Shown here piece by piece: positions 7,890 to 16,047 of a stretch of 18,313 bases of DNA. Below the pieces are notes generated by a model. It was not told where the DNA came from. It saw only the letters and a program-made list of their open reading frames with translations, and made no database searches. The stretch's first letter is position 1. Each line of letters opens with the position of its first letter. Where the stretch lies: the NCBI GenBank assembly GCA_003249625.1, contig QKII01000066.1:1-18313 (forward strand), given 5' to 3'. A program made the translations under genes and the position numbers. The stretch is from Propionivibrio sp. Lineage in GTDB: Bacteria > Pseudomonadota > Gammaproteobacteria > Burkholderiales > Rhodocyclaceae.

Positions 7890-8474
7890 TCAACGGACCC
7901 AGGAGTATTTCAACAGGCGCTCCATGTCCCTCAGAACACTCCGCGGGGTAATTGGTTCGCCGTAGCGCATCATGACGTTGCCAAGGGGGTCGGCTACGAA
8001 GACGGCCGGTGCGTAGTCGTCAAGCGCCTGGCGCCAGGTGGCTTCGTCTTCGGCGGCAGGCGAAAGGATCGTCAGGGCTTGTTGCTGCCGGAGCGGAATT
8101 GTGCCGACCAGTACGCGCTGTACGCGCCCCTGGTTCTTGCCGAGCGCCGCGTGGGCCCGCTGCAGTTGCTGCAAGGTATCCTGGCATGCCTGTGTGCAAC
8201 CGTCGCGTGCAGGCACGATCAGCAGCCATTTTCCATGCAATGTCGCCGTACTCGGGGGCAGCGCACGCGGGGGCTGGATCAATTCGCCGTGGTTGCGCAG
8301 CGAAGCGGGGCGCCAGCCCGACCAGAAAAGGCCGGAGCCGATGGCGAAGGGCAGCACGAACACCGCCGTCAGCGCCAGCAACATCAGCCGGGGAGAGGTC
8401 ATAAGTCCCGAACCGGTACCGCGCACGCCGATGGCCGTTCCGGTGTCCAGGGGATTCGGGAAAGCGGTCTTCAT
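7890..8474 (-). CDS. membrane-anchored SCO-like / thioredoxin-fold cytochrome oxidase assembly protein
   Basis: The 194-residue protein has one membrane segment (about 29-50, [21 protein letters not shown]) and a periplasmic domain. The stretch [13 protein letters not shown], then [18 protein letters not shown], carries a CxxxC pair (Cys93, Cys97) placed as in SCO/SenC copper chaperones, and a later strand reads [20 protein letters not shown]. No histidine occurs in that later part where SCO proteins carry a copper ligand (His107 is on a helix), so it may be a thiol-redox factor instead of a Cu carrier. Such genes are regular neighbours of surf1 in betaproteobacterial cox loci, often with poor names. 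Its ATG overlaps the surf1 stop (ATGA), with a GGAG Shine-Dalgarno. The role in CuA or oxidase assembly is inferred from context. Confidence 0.8.
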   Translation of the reverse strand: MKTAFPNPLDTGTAIGVRGTGSGLMTSPRLMLLALTAVFVLPFAIGSGLFWSGWRPASLRNHGELIQPPRALPPSTATLHGKWLLIVPARDGCTQACQDTLQQLQRAHAALGKNQGRVQRVLVGTIPLRQQQALTILSPAAEDEATWRQALDDYAPAVFVADPLGNVMMRYGEPITPRSVLRDMERLLKYSWVR

Positions 8475-9241
8475 GATTTTCTCCGGAAGCCGAAATACAG
8501 CCAGAGTGCAACAGTGGTAGCCGCGAAGCTCCACCATTGCAAGGCGTAGCCAAGGTTGGTCAGGCGCCGGTCGTCGGGTCGCGGCCATTCGCGCACGAAC
8601 CCGCCCGCGGCACTGTCGGCGGACATCTGGATGACCACCGGCTGAACGGGGAAGCCGGCCTCCCTGGCGTACCTTTCCATGTCGAGGTTCTGCCAGACGT
8701 GTCGCCAGGTGCCGTCGCTGCGTTCTTCCTTGAGCGTGAAGAACCGCGAGGTCGGGACGACGGCCTGGCCCGACACCCAGACGGACCCTGTCGGCGTAGC
8801 GACCACCGGTACGCGGTCGCGCCCGGGCTGACCGGCAATCCAGCCGCGGTTGACCAGCACGCGGACGTTACTGCCCTCGATGTTCAGCGGCGTGACGACA
8901 TGGAATCCGGCGCGTTGCCGATGCATCCGATTGTCGATCAGGATCTGGTGTTGCGGCTCGTAGGTGCCGCGGACCATGACCTGGCGATAGCGCAGCGTCT
9001 CGGCCTCGACAAGTCCGGGGGGGATCTGCATGGCCGGTGCGTTCGAGCGGGCGTTGAACTGCTCCTGCCGATCGGCTTTCGCACTGGCCTTGTTCCATTG
9101 CCACTGTCCCGCGGCGATGAACAGCGGGACGAGCAGGGCGGCTGCCAGTGTCGGCAACCAACTGGGGCGAAAGCGGCGGGTTGTTGCCGTGCCTCCGGAG
9201 CGCGCATAATTGCCGCCACCGTCTTCACGGGAGCCGTTCAT
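8471..9241 (-). CDS. surf1: SURF1-family cytochrome c oxidase assembly protein
   Basis: SURF1 proteins bind heme A and aid its insertion into subunit I. The 256-residue product has the expected two-helix layout: an N-terminal segment with LPTLAAALLVPLFIAAGQWQW (about 31-50), a periplasmic domain with RYRQVMVRGTY, ILIDNRM, GFHVVTPL and VLVNRGWI, and a C-terminal helix LGYALQWWSFAATTVALWLYFGFR. ATG 9241 is the best in-frame start, although no good Shine-Dalgarno is visible before it. The bases upstream belong to the oppositely oriented DUF2909 gene, whose ATG shares the CATG at 9239-9242. It is followed by the SCO-like gene with an ATGA overlap. Confidence 0.93.
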   Translation of the reverse strand: MNGSREDGGGNYARSGGTATTRRFRPSWLPTLAAALLVPLFIAAGQWQWNKASAKADRQEQFNARSNAPAMQIPPGLVEAETLRYRQVMVRGTYEPQHQILIDNRMHRQRAGFHVVTPLNIEGSNVRVLVNRGWIAGQPGRDRVPVVATPTGSVWVSGQAVVPTSRFFTLKEERSDGTWRHVWQNLDMERYAREAGFPVQPVVIQMSADSAAGGFVREWPRPDDRRLTNLGYALQWWSFAATTVALWLYFGFRRKS

Positions 9242-9440
9242 GCTGAAGCTGGTCGTTGTTCTCATATTGGTCGGTGTCATGGGCAGTCTGTTTTCGGCGC
9301 TTTTTTTTCTCCTGCGCGATCGGGGGGTCAGTCGACGGACCGTCAAGGCATTAACCCTTCGGGTCGGATTGTCGATGGCGCTGTTTGCTTTGTTGATGCT
9401 GGCGTTCCGCGCGGGATGGATACCTGGCCATGGCCAGTAG
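9240..9440 (+). CDS. DUF2909 twin-transmembrane protein
   Basis: The 66-residue protein consists of two hydrophobic helices (about 3-23, LVVVLILVGVMGSLFSALFFL, and 40-58, LTLRVGLSMALFALLMLAF) joined by a basic loop (RDRGVSRRTVK). This is the layout of the DUF2909 family, which recurs beside surf1 and coxC in betaproteobacterial oxidase loci; its function is unknown, and a role in oxidase assembly is guilt by association. GGGAG at 9229-9233 gives a well-spaced Shine-Dalgarno inside the surf1 coding region. It is the only + strand gene within the - strand cox block, so a promoter for it would have to lie inside surf1. Confidence 0.88.
   Translation: MLKLVVVLILVGVMGSLFSALFFLLRDRGVSRRTVKALTLRVGLSMALFALLMLAFRAGWIPGHGQ
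9424..9437. repeat. 14-base perfect palindrome
   Basis: CTGGCCATGGCCAG is a perfect inverted repeat without a spacer, straddling the last codons of the DUF2909 gene. It may be coding coincidence; no U-tract follows, so it is not an intrinsic terminator. Confidence 0.5.
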
Positions 9441-9583
9441 TAGCGGCAGGCAGTCACGAATCAGGCGATAGAAACGCTTCAGGGCCGCTCCTCCAGAACT
9501 CCGCCGGTATGCCTGACCGGAGGAACGGCGCCCGGCGCCTGGAGCTGATTGTAGATGCTCGCGAACGTGGTATTTCAGCATGA
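9441..9583. other. gap between convergent DUF2909 and ctaG, with an imperfect hairpin
   Basis: These 143 bases hold no convincing gene. An imperfect hairpin lies at 9500-9524: TCC-G-CCGGT, a 7-base loop, ACCGG-A-GGA, with one mismatch. It is followed by a GC-rich patch GGCGCCCGGCGCC (9528-9540). Neither strand has a U-run after the stem, so a rho-independent terminator is not supported. It could be an mRNA-stabilising or processing structure between ctaG and surf1 on the - strand transcript. Confidence 0.4.
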
Positions 9584-10156
9584 TCAGGGGTGCTCCGTAG
9601 CAGCGGACGCTTTCGCGTCATCCAACTTGAAAAACGCATACGCCAGCGTGATCGTGTGTACGTCCTTGTCGATACCCGGCTTGACCGTAAATGCCAGCGG
9701 CAAGTCCTGGGTTTCTCCAGGTTTAAGCGTTTGCTGGTTGAAACAGAAACACTCAAGTTTTTCGAAGCTCGCTGCAGCGAGTCCTGGAGAAATACTGGGG
9801 ATCGCTTGCGCGACGACGGGCTTGTCAGAGAGATTGCGGACGCGGTAGCTGACGTGGTGCAGTTCGCCAGGATGCACCTCCAGTCGGGTGGTTTCGGGCA
9901 TGATCGCCCAAGGCAGGCCGGGCATCACGGTATAAGTGAACTCGACGGCCAAGATACGGTTCGGATCGCCTGCGACTTGCGGCATTGCGGCAGCGTCGTA
10001 GGAGGCGGTCGTTTTCCCGTTCAACCCTGTCAGCTCGCAGAACACATCGTAGAGTGGCACCAGGGCGAAGCCGAAGCCGAAGGACAGCGCAGTGATGCCG
10101 AGTAGTGTGACGGCTATCCGGCGGTTTTTTGTCCCAGGAAGACGCCGAGATGACAT
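9584..10156 (-). CDS. ctaG: cytochrome c oxidase assembly protein CtaG (Cox11)
   Basis: Cox11 proteins deliver copper to the CuB site of subunit I. The 190-residue product has one N-terminal membrane helix (about 14-34, IAVTLLGITALSFGFGFALVPL) and a periplasmic immunoglobulin-like domain. It carries the copper-binding cysteines: Cys40 in YDVFCELTGLNGKT, and Cys136 and Cys138 in the CFCFNQQ signature. ATG 10156 lies 9 bases after the coxC stop with an AGGAT Shine-Dalgarno. Here ctaG follows coxC, whereas I regard coxA-ctaG-coxC as the common betaproteobacterial order. Confidence 0.95.
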   Translation of the reverse strand: MSSRRLPGTKNRRIAVTLLGITALSFGFGFALVPLYDVFCELTGLNGKTTASYDAAAMPQVAGDPNRILAVEFTYTVMPGLPWAIMPETTRLEVHPGELHHVSYRVRNLSDKPVVAQAIPSISPGLAAASFEKLECFCFNQQTLKPGETQDLPLAFTVKPGIDKDVHTITLAYAFFKLDDAKASAATEHP

Positions 10157-10165
10157 GTTCAGATC

Positions 10166-11014
10166 CTAGAGCCAATAGACGAACACGAAGAGAAGCAGCC
10201 AGACCACGTCCACAAAGTGCCAGTACCACGCCACAGCCTCGAAGGCGAAATGCCGCTGTGCCGTAAAGTGCCCGAACAAGGCGCGCCAGAAGATAACGAA
10301 GAGCATGGCGGTGCCAAGCATGACGTGAAAACCGTGGAAGCCCGTCAGCATGTAGAACGTGGCCCCGTAGATACCGTCGCGGATCGAAAATGCGGCATCA
10401 CTGTATTCGTGGATCTGCAGGGCGATGAACAGGGCTCCCAGGATGATCGTCAGCGCCAGGCCGAGCAAAAGCCGTTTTTTTCTTCCTTGCAGCAGGTTCC
10501 AGTGTGCCCAGGTGACTGTGGCGCCAGAGGTGAGCAGAATCAGCGTATTGAGCGCCGGAAGGCCCCATGCCGCGATGGGCGTAATGGCGGTGGTCGTTCC
10601 GGGGCCGGCCGTGGGCCAGGCTGCCGAGAATCCGGGCCACAGGATCTGTGCGTCTGCCAGCATCGGAATGGCCAGGTTGCGGGCGTAGAAAAGCGCGCCG
10701 AAGAATCCGGCAAAGAACATGACTTCCGAGAAGATGAACCAGACCATGCCCCAGCGGAAGGACGTCTCGACCTGTTCGGCATGTTTTCCCGCCAGGGTTT
10801 CGTCGATCACGTCGCCAAACCAGCCGATCAGCATGATAAGCAGGATTCCGGCACCGATCGCGACGAGGTACGGTCCGACCGGTTGCTTGTTGAGCAGGAG
10901 GGCGAATCCCGCACCCAGCGAGAGCAGGGCGACCGATCCGACCAACGGCCAGATCGATGAGGCCGGGACGTAGTAGTTGTCGGGGCTCAAGTGCGGGTCG
11001 GAGTGCGCATGCAT
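10166..11014 (-). CDS. coxC: cytochrome c oxidase subunit III
   Basis: The 282-residue membrane subunit has seven predicted helices. Family signatures seen are YYVPASSIWPLVGS at the N-terminus, FRWGMVWFIFSEVMFFAGFFGALFYAR (with the conserved helix glutamate), WGLPALNTLILLTSGATVTWAHW, FYMLTGFHGFHVMLG and FEAVAWYWHFVDVVWLLLF. Subunit III stabilises the core complex and is thought to support proton uptake into the D-channel. ATG 11014 has GGGAGAGG upstream and lies 16 bases after coxA. The neighbouring gaps (16 and 9 bases) leave no room for the small assembly-protein gene often present after coxA in related bacteria. Confidence 0.96.
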   Translation of the reverse strand: MHAHSDPHLSPDNYYVPASSIWPLVGSVALLSLGAGFALLLNKQPVGPYLVAIGAGILLIMLIGWFGDVIDETLAGKHAEQVETSFRWGMVWFIFSEVMFFAGFFGALFYARNLAIPMLADAQILWPGFSAAWPTAGPGTTTAITPIAAWGLPALNTLILLTSGATVTWAHWNLLQGRKKRLLLGLALTIILGALFIALQIHEYSDAAFSIRDGIYGATFYMLTGFHGFHVMLGTAMLFVIFWRALFGHFTAQRHFAFEAVAWYWHFVDVVWLLLFVFVYWL

Positions 11015-11030
11015 GCTGGCCTCTCCCTGG

Positions 11031-12626
11031 CTACTTCACAGTCGGTGGCGTGACGAAGGAGTGGTACGGCGGCGGCGAACTGAGCGTCCATTCGAGCGTG
11101 TCGGCGCCTTCCCACGGCTTGTCTGTTGCCTGCGCGCCTCGGCGGATGCACTGGATGATGTTGTACAGGAACAGCAACTGGCTGGCGCCGAGCAGGAAAC
11201 CGCCGATGCTGGAGATCATGTTGAAGTCGGCGAACTGCAGCGCATAGTCGGGAATGCGCCGCGGCATGCCGGCAAGACCGAGGAAGTGCATCGGGAAGAA
11301 GGTGATGTTGAAGGCGATCGCCGTCAGCCAGAAATGCACCTTGCCGAGGGTTTCGTCGTACATGCGCCCGCTCCACTTGGGCAGCCAGTAGTACACGCCG
11401 GCCATGATGGCCATTGCCGATCCCGAGAAGAGCACGTAATGGAAGTGGGCCACGACGTAATAGGTGTCCTGCAGCTGGATGTCGACCGGCACCAGCGACA
11501 GTACCAGACCGCTGAAGCCACCGATGGTGAACAGGCAGACGAAGGCGATCGAGAAGAGCATCGGCGTCTCGAAGGTGATCGAACCGCGCCACAGCGTGGC
11601 CACCCAGTTGAAGACCTTCACGCCGGTGGGGATGGCGATCAGCATCGTCGTGTACATGAAGAACAGCTGCCCGCCGACCGGCATGCCGGTGGTGAACATG
11701 TGGTGCGCCCAGACGATGAAGGACAGGAAGGCGATCGAGGCGACGGCATAGACCATCGACGTGTAGCCGAACAGCGGTTTGCGGGCGAAGGCCGGGATGG
11801 TCGTCGAGATGATGCCGAATGCCGGCAGGATCATGATGTATACCTCGGGGTGGCCGAAGAACCAGAAGATGTGCTGGAACATCACCGGATCGCCGCCGCC
11901 CGCGGCGTTGAAGAAGTGCGTGCCGAAATGCCGGTCGGTGAGCAGCATGGTGATGGCGGCGGCCAGCACGGGCATCACCGCCACGAGAAGGAATGCCGTG
12001 ATCAGCCAGGTCCACACGAACAGCGGCATCTTCATCAGCGTCATCCCCGGCGCGCGCATGTTGAGGATGGTCGTAATGATGTTGATCGCCCCCATGATCG
12101 AAGAGATGCCCAGAATGTGGATGGCCAGGATCGTTATGTCATAGGCCATGCCGCCCTGGATGTACAGCGGCGGATACATCGTCCAGCCGCCGGCGATTGC
12201 GCCGCCGGGGACGAAAAACGAGCCGATCAGCAGGATTCCGGCGGCAGGCAGCAGCCAGAAGCTCCAGTTGTTGAGGCGCGGAAAGGCCATGTCCGGTGCG
12301 CCGATCATCAGGGGTATCTGCCAGTTGGCGAAGCCGACCAGCGCCGGCATGATCGCCCCGAAGATCATGATCAGGCCATGCATCGTCGTCAGCTGGTTGA
12401 ACACCTCCGGCTGGAACAGCTGCAGGCCGGGCTGGAACAGTTCGGCGCGGATCAGCATCGCCAGCGCGCCGGCGAAGAAGAACATGAACAGGCTGAACCA
12501 CAGGTACAGCGTACCGATGTCCTTGTGGTTGGTGCTGGCCAGCCAGCGTGCGATACCGGCCGGGGCGTGTTCGTTGTGGTGTGCCTCTTGATGGGGAGCG
12601 GTGTCGGATATCGCCGTCGTATTCAT
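11031..12626 (-). CDS. coxA: cytochrome c oxidase subunit I
   Basis: Catalytic subunit of a proton-pumping heme-copper oxidase (type A). The 531-residue product shows about 12 helices and a full set of ligands: His83 (heme a) in MHGLIMIFG, His259 and the cross-linked Tyr263 in FGHPEVYIM with Glu261, His308 and His309 (CuB) in VWAHHMFT, and His394 and His396 (hemes a3 and a) in [11 protein letters not shown]-channel Asp112 ([11 protein letters not shown]) and K-channel Lys337 (PTGVKVFNW) are present, so it is an A1-type pump. ATG 12626 is chosen by its AAAGGA Shine-Dalgarno and the 13-base gap after coxB; the open frame continues upstream into coxB. Confidence 0.97.
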   Translation of the reverse strand: MNTTAISDTAPHQEAHHNEHAPAGIARWLASTNHKDIGTLYLWFSLFMFFFAGALAMLIRAELFQPGLQLFQPEVFNQLTTMHGLIMIFGAIMPALVGFANWQIPLMIGAPDMAFPRLNNWSFWLLPAAGILLIGSFFVPGGAIAGGWTMYPPLYIQGGMAYDITILAIHILGISSIMGAINIITTILNMRAPGMTLMKMPLFVWTWLITAFLLVAVMPVLAAAITMLLTDRHFGTHFFNAAGGGDPVMFQHIFWFFGHPEVYIMILPAFGIISTTIPAFARKPLFGYTSMVYAVASIAFLSFIVWAHHMFTTGMPVGGQLFFMYTTMLIAIPTGVKVFNWVATLWRGSITFETPMLFSIAFVCLFTIGGFSGLVLSLVPVDIQLQDTYYVVAHFHYVLFSGSAMAIMAGVYYWLPKWSGRMYDETLGKVHFWLTAIAFNITFFPMHFLGLAGMPRRIPDYALQFADFNMISSIGGFLLGASQLLFLYNIIQCIRRGAQATDKPWEGADTLEWTLSSPPPYHSFVTPPTVK

Positions 12627-12639
12627 TCCGGGTTTCCTT

Positions 12640-13794
12640 TCACTTGCGCCGCGCGCCAACGTCGGCCGGCTGCACTGCATCGCCGGTCCGGTTGCCCCAC
12701 GTGTTGCGCTCGTACGTGATCACGGCTGCCAGGTCGAGGTCGGACAGCTGCTTGCCGAAGGCCGCCATCGCCGTGTTCGCCTTGCCGTTGAGGACGATGT
12801 CGATGTGCGCAGCCTTGTCGCCGGTGGCGATCCTGGACCCGGCCAGCGCGGGAAAGACATTGGGTATGCCCTGGCCGTTGGCCTGGTGGCAGACCAGACA
12901 ATTGGCGGCATAGACCTTCTCGCCCATCACCTTGAGATCGTCCAGTGCGTAGGTCTGCGCGGCTTTTGCCGCGGCCGCCGCCACGAGCTCTTTCTGCTCC
13001 TGCATCCAGGATGCGAACTGTTCATCCGTGACTACATTGACCACCACCGGCATGAAACCGTGTCCGACGCCACACATCTCGGTACACTGCCCGCGGTAGG
13101 TGCCAGGCGTCTCGGCCCGGAACCAGGTTTCGCGGATGAAGCCGGGAATGGCGTCCTGCTTGATACCCAGGGCCGGAACGGCCCATGAATGGATCACGTC
13201 GCTGGCCGTGGTGACCAGGCGGATCTTCTTCCCTGCGGGTACGACCAGCGGACGGTCGACTTCCAGCAGGTAATGCTCGCCCTTGGGCTGCGTTCCGTCG
13301 ATCTGCTCGCGTGGCGTCGAGGTGTTGCTCATGAAGCGGACACCTTCGCCGAAATACTCGTATTCCCATTTCCACTGGTGGCCGGTGACCTTGATCGTCA
13401 GGTCTTCCCTCGTCGCATCCTTCATGGCCACGACCAGACGTGTCGCGGGCCAGGCCATCCCGATCAGGATCAGCGTCGGCACGACGGTCCAGGCAATCTC
13501 CACGGCACGGTTGTCGTGGAACTTCGCCGGCTGATGCCCGGCCGACTTGCGGTGACGGATCAGTGCGATGCCCATCGGGACGAAAACAACGATGAAAATC
13601 CCCAGGATGATCCACAGGATCAGGGAATGCAGGTCGTGGATTTCCCGGGCGACGGTCGAGGCAGGTGGAGGGAGATTTATCGCGAGTTCCGCGCGGACTG
13701 GCACGGCGAACAGCGTAGTGGAAGCAACCGACAAAGCGATGCTTGCGGGGAAGAACCGGCCGTTTCGCCGGCCGGATGAACTCGGCGTATCCAA
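12640..13794 (-). CDS. coxB: cytochrome c oxidase subunit II with fused cytochrome c domain (caa3-type)
   Basis: The 384-residue subunit starts with a signal-like segment (about 16-35), then two helices (about 56-78 and 98-120). The CuA cupredoxin domain has His202 (VIHSWAVP), Cys237, Glu239, Cys241, His245 and Met248 in [14 protein letters not shown], a complete CuA set. An extra C-terminal domain follows with a heme-binding CLVCH (299-303) and a probable axial Met343 (NTAMAAF): a fused class I cytochrome c. This makes the enzyme caa3-type, able to hold its own cytochrome c. TTG 13794 is chosen because GGAGGA lies 6 bases upstream; an earlier in-frame TTG (13815) precedes that Shine-Dalgarno. 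First gene of the cox operon. Confidence 0.95.
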   Translation of the reverse strand: MDTPSSSGRRNGRFFPASIALSVASTTLFAVPVRAELAINLPPPASTVAREIHDLHSLILWIILGIFIVVFVPMGIALIRHRKSAGHQPAKFHDNRAVEIAWTVVPTLILIGMAWPATRLVVAMKDATREDLTIKVTGHQWKWEYEYFGEGVRFMSNTSTPREQIDGTQPKGEHYLLEVDRPLVVPAGKKIRLVTTASDVIHSWAVPALGIKQDAIPGFIRETWFRAETPGTYRGQCTEMCGVGHGFMPVVVNVVTDEQFASWMQEQKELVAAAAAKAAQTYALDDLKVMGEKVYAANCLVCHQANGQGIPNVFPALAGSRIATGDKAAHIDIVLNGKANTAMAAFGKQLSDLDLAAVITYERNTWGNRTGDAVQPADVGARRK

Positions 13795-13800
13795 AGTGTT

Positions 13801-13806
13801 TCCTCC
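13801..13806 (-). promoter_or_regulatory. Shine-Dalgarno selecting a TTG start for coxB
   Basis: GGAGGA on the - strand lies 6 bases before TTG 13794. No in-frame ATG lies near enough to use it, so coxB probably begins with TTG. I found no convincing -35/-10 pair for coxB between the ovoA terminator and this site. Confidence 0.65.
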
Positions 13807-13838
13807 CAGTCGCAACGTAACGTGGGGGTAACTGCCGG

Positions 13839-13859
13839 AAAAAAGCCTGCTACAGGCTT
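13839..13859 (-). terminator. intrinsic terminator after ovoA
   Basis: Read on the - strand: AAGCCTG, 3-base loop TAG, CAGGCTT, then TTTT, giving a perfect 7-base-pair stem that runs straight into a U-tract. It lies about 50 bases after the ovoA stop and 44 bases before the coxB start, so it should separate the suf-ovoA transcript from the cox operon. Confidence 0.85.
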
Positions 13860-13907
13860 AACGACTCTGACCGTTTTTTGGTGGAAAGTTCATCGCCGCC
13901 TGAATTG

Positions 13908-16019
13908 TCAGATCCGCTCCCAGAGCGTCACTTCGGAAAGCGTGTGCTGGAATTTTCGCCGGGTTTCGCGGATGACGAAGGGCACGGAAAGCGGTTCGCG
14001 CATGAGCCGGAAATGCGTGCCCAGAACGGCCTTCAGCCCGTCGAGCGTCGTGAAGTTCTCGCCGTCCTTCTTGAATCCGCCAAGCCATTCCTCGCGTTTC
14101 GTGTGTTCCGCCAGCCAGGTGTAGGGCGAGGCGATCAGCAGAATGCCGCCGGGGTTCAGTCGCGCGTGCACCGATTCGAGAAACTTCATCGGGCTGTACA
14201 GGCGGTCGATCAGGTTGGCGGCGAGGATCAGGTCATAGCCGGAGAAGATCGGTTTGAGGTTGCAGGCGTCGCCCTGGAGGAACTCGACTTTTTTCGCTAC
14301 TGCCTCCAGCCCGAATTCCGCCAGGCTGCGCTCTTTGTAGGCAAGAAGCTCGCCTTCCTCGACGAGGGTGTAGCGCATGCGCCCCTGTTCGGCAAGCTGG
14401 ATGCCCATCTGAATGAAGCGGGTCGAGAAGTCGATGCCGGTGACCTCCTCGAAATGCCGCGCCAGTTCGAACGACGCCCGGCCGACGGCGCAGCCAAGAT
14501 CCAGCGCCTTGCGTGACGGCCGGTCACCCATTGCCTCGATCGCCAGGCAGGCCAGCGCACGCGGAAAATTGGGTACGCCGAAATACTCGTCCCCGTAATG
14601 AAATTCTGCGTACTGCGATACCTGTTGATCAGTCTCGTAGCGCGACGCGGGAACACCGACAGGCGTTTCGGCGAGGACATAGCGGAAGCCGGCGTGCTGG
14701 AAGAAATGGCGGCGGAAGGCATAGCGCGAGCCGGTGACCGCCTCGTTGCCGCAGGAAATCCATGAGCCGCCTTTCATCAGATTGTGCCGGTCGTCAAACG
14801 TTGGCACCGTGAAATCGTCATAGATCGGGTGCGTGCAGAAACCATCGAAGGGATAGGTTGGCGTTTCGGTCCACTGCCAGACGTTGCCGATCACGTCGAA
14901 GAACGGCCCGTGCGCGAACTCGGTGACCGGGCACGAGGAGGCGTAGTGGTCCAGTTGGAGGTTCGCCGTGGCTATGCGTTCGTCAGGCAGGTCGTCTGCA
15001 CCCACGTATCGGCACAACGCGTGCCATTCGTCCTCCGTTGGTAACCGGACCGATCGGTCGGTTTCACGCGCCTTCCACTGGCAGAACGCCTTGGCCTCAT
15101 GGTAGTTCGTTTCCACCGGCCAATCCCACGGCATCGGCACTTCTTCGAGCATCAGGCGCAGGCGCCATTCGTTGCCGTTGCGGACCCAGAACGTGGGATG
15201 CGAAGCCTGCGCGAATTTCCGCCAGGCCAAGCCTTCCTCCTGCCACAACGAATCGTCGGTATAACCACCGGCGTCGACAAAGGTCAGAAATTCGCGGTTG
15301 GTGACGAGATAACGGCTGGCCTGAAAGGACTCGACCTCGGAGTTGTGGCAGCCGAACTCATTGTCCCAGCCATAGACGACGGGATTATCGATGTCCCGGC
15401 CGAGACGTACTTCCGAAGCCGGCACGGCGACGAGCTCGTTCTCCGGAGCTTTACCTGTGTTGCGGCAGGGTTCCCATGCCGGATGCGGCTTCACATAATT
15501 CAAGGCATGCTGGCGGATCAGCACAGACGAGGTTTCGAGGTGGATACGCTCGTGCTCCACGCCCATCAGGATGATCCACCACGGGTCGTTCCAGCCGATC
15601 GGCAAGGACAGCGGCTGTGTGCGGATTACCCGGTCAACCACTTCGCGCGCCGAATGGCGATACGCCTTGACCGCCTCTACGGCCGGCCAGTCGTAACGTG
15701 CGTCGTTGAGGTCGTCCCAACTCATCTCGTCTACGCCTATAGCAAACATCGACTCGAAGAGCGGATTGATGCGCTGCTCTATCACCCCGGCCAGAAGCAG
15801 CTTGTTTATGAAGAACGTCGCCGTGTGGCCGAGGTAAAAAATCAGCGGATGGCGCAACGAGATCGGCTTGCGGTAGTAAGCGTCGTCGCAGGTAAGCACT
15901 TCGAACAACTGCTCGTAGCGGTCGAATGTGGCGTGGAAATAGCGGAGAATTTCTGCACGCTTTTGCTCGCTATCGGGGCCTGCCAGTAATGGGGATCTCG
16001 GAAAGCTTGGATTCTTCAT
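13908..16019 (-). CDS. ovoA: ovothiol biosynthesis enzyme OvoA (5-histidylcysteine sulfoxide synthase + methyltransferase)
   Basis: The 703-residue protein has the full three-domain OvoA layout. A DinB-like N-terminal domain carries the iron-binding HxxxHxE (His156, His160, Glu162 in VEHERIHLETS) and a probable third ligand, His65 (LGHTATF). A formylglycine-generating-enzyme-like domain (about 195-450) has GNVWQWTETP, MKGGSWISCGNEA and FRRHFFQHAGFRYV. A C-terminal SAM methyltransferase (about 500-703) has ALDLGCAVGRASFE. OvoA uses Fe(II) and O2 to join cysteine to C5 of histidine as a sulfoxide; the C-terminal domain matches the N-methyltransferase that completes ovothiol. The lyase OvoB is not in the window. 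The start has little Shine-Dalgarno, 28 bases after wrbA. Confidence 0.95.
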   Translation of the reverse strand: MKNPSFPRSPLLAGPDSEQKRAEILRYFHATFDRYEQLFEVLTCDDAYYRKPISLRHPLIFYLGHTATFFINKLLLAGVIEQRINPLFESMFAIGVDEMSWDDLNDARYDWPAVEAVKAYRHSAREVVDRVIRTQPLSLPIGWNDPWWIILMGVEHERIHLETSSVLIRQHALNYVKPHPAWEPCRNTGKAPENELVAVPASEVRLGRDIDNPVVYGWDNEFGCHNSEVESFQASRYLVTNREFLTFVDAGGYTDDSLWQEEGLAWRKFAQASHPTFWVRNGNEWRLRLMLEEVPMPWDWPVETNYHEAKAFCQWKARETDRSVRLPTEDEWHALCRYVGADDLPDERIATANLQLDHYASSCPVTEFAHGPFFDVIGNVWQWTETPTYPFDGFCTHPIYDDFTVPTFDDRHNLMKGGSWISCGNEAVTGSRYAFRRHFFQHAGFRYVLAETPVGVPASRYETDQQVSQYAEFHYGDEYFGVPNFPRALACLAIEAMGDRPSRKALDLGCAVGRASFELARHFEEVTGIDFSTRFIQMGIQLAEQGRMRYTLVEEGELLAYKERSLAEFGLEAVAKKVEFLQGDACNLKPIFSGYDLILAANLIDRLYSPMKFLESVHARLNPGGILLIASPYTWLAEHTKREEWLGGFKKDGENFTTLDGLKAVLGTHFRLMREPLSVPFVIRETRRKFQHTLSEVTLWERI

Positions 16020-16047
16020 GGCATATTTTTATCGTGATAGGTGTCAA

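Noticed and set aside
9500..9524. Intrinsic terminator for ctaG or DUF2909
   Set aside because: The stem has a mismatch and no U-tract follows on either strand.
8537..9583. A 348-codon + strand frame opposite surf1
   Set aside because: It spans surf1, the DUF2909 start and the gap beyond in a different frame and has no recognisable domain. surf1 and DUF2909 explain the region.
10977..12719. A 580-codon open frame on the + strand opposite coxA and coxC
   Set aside because: Its translation is rich in His, Asp, Arg, Glu and Gln with no fold or family likeness, which is the usual antisense shadow of a GC-rich membrane-protein gene. coxA on the other strand has all its ligands.
15099..15989. A 296-codon + strand frame opposite ovoA
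   Set aside because: No family likeness; it mirrors the codon bias of ovoA, whose three domains are complete.
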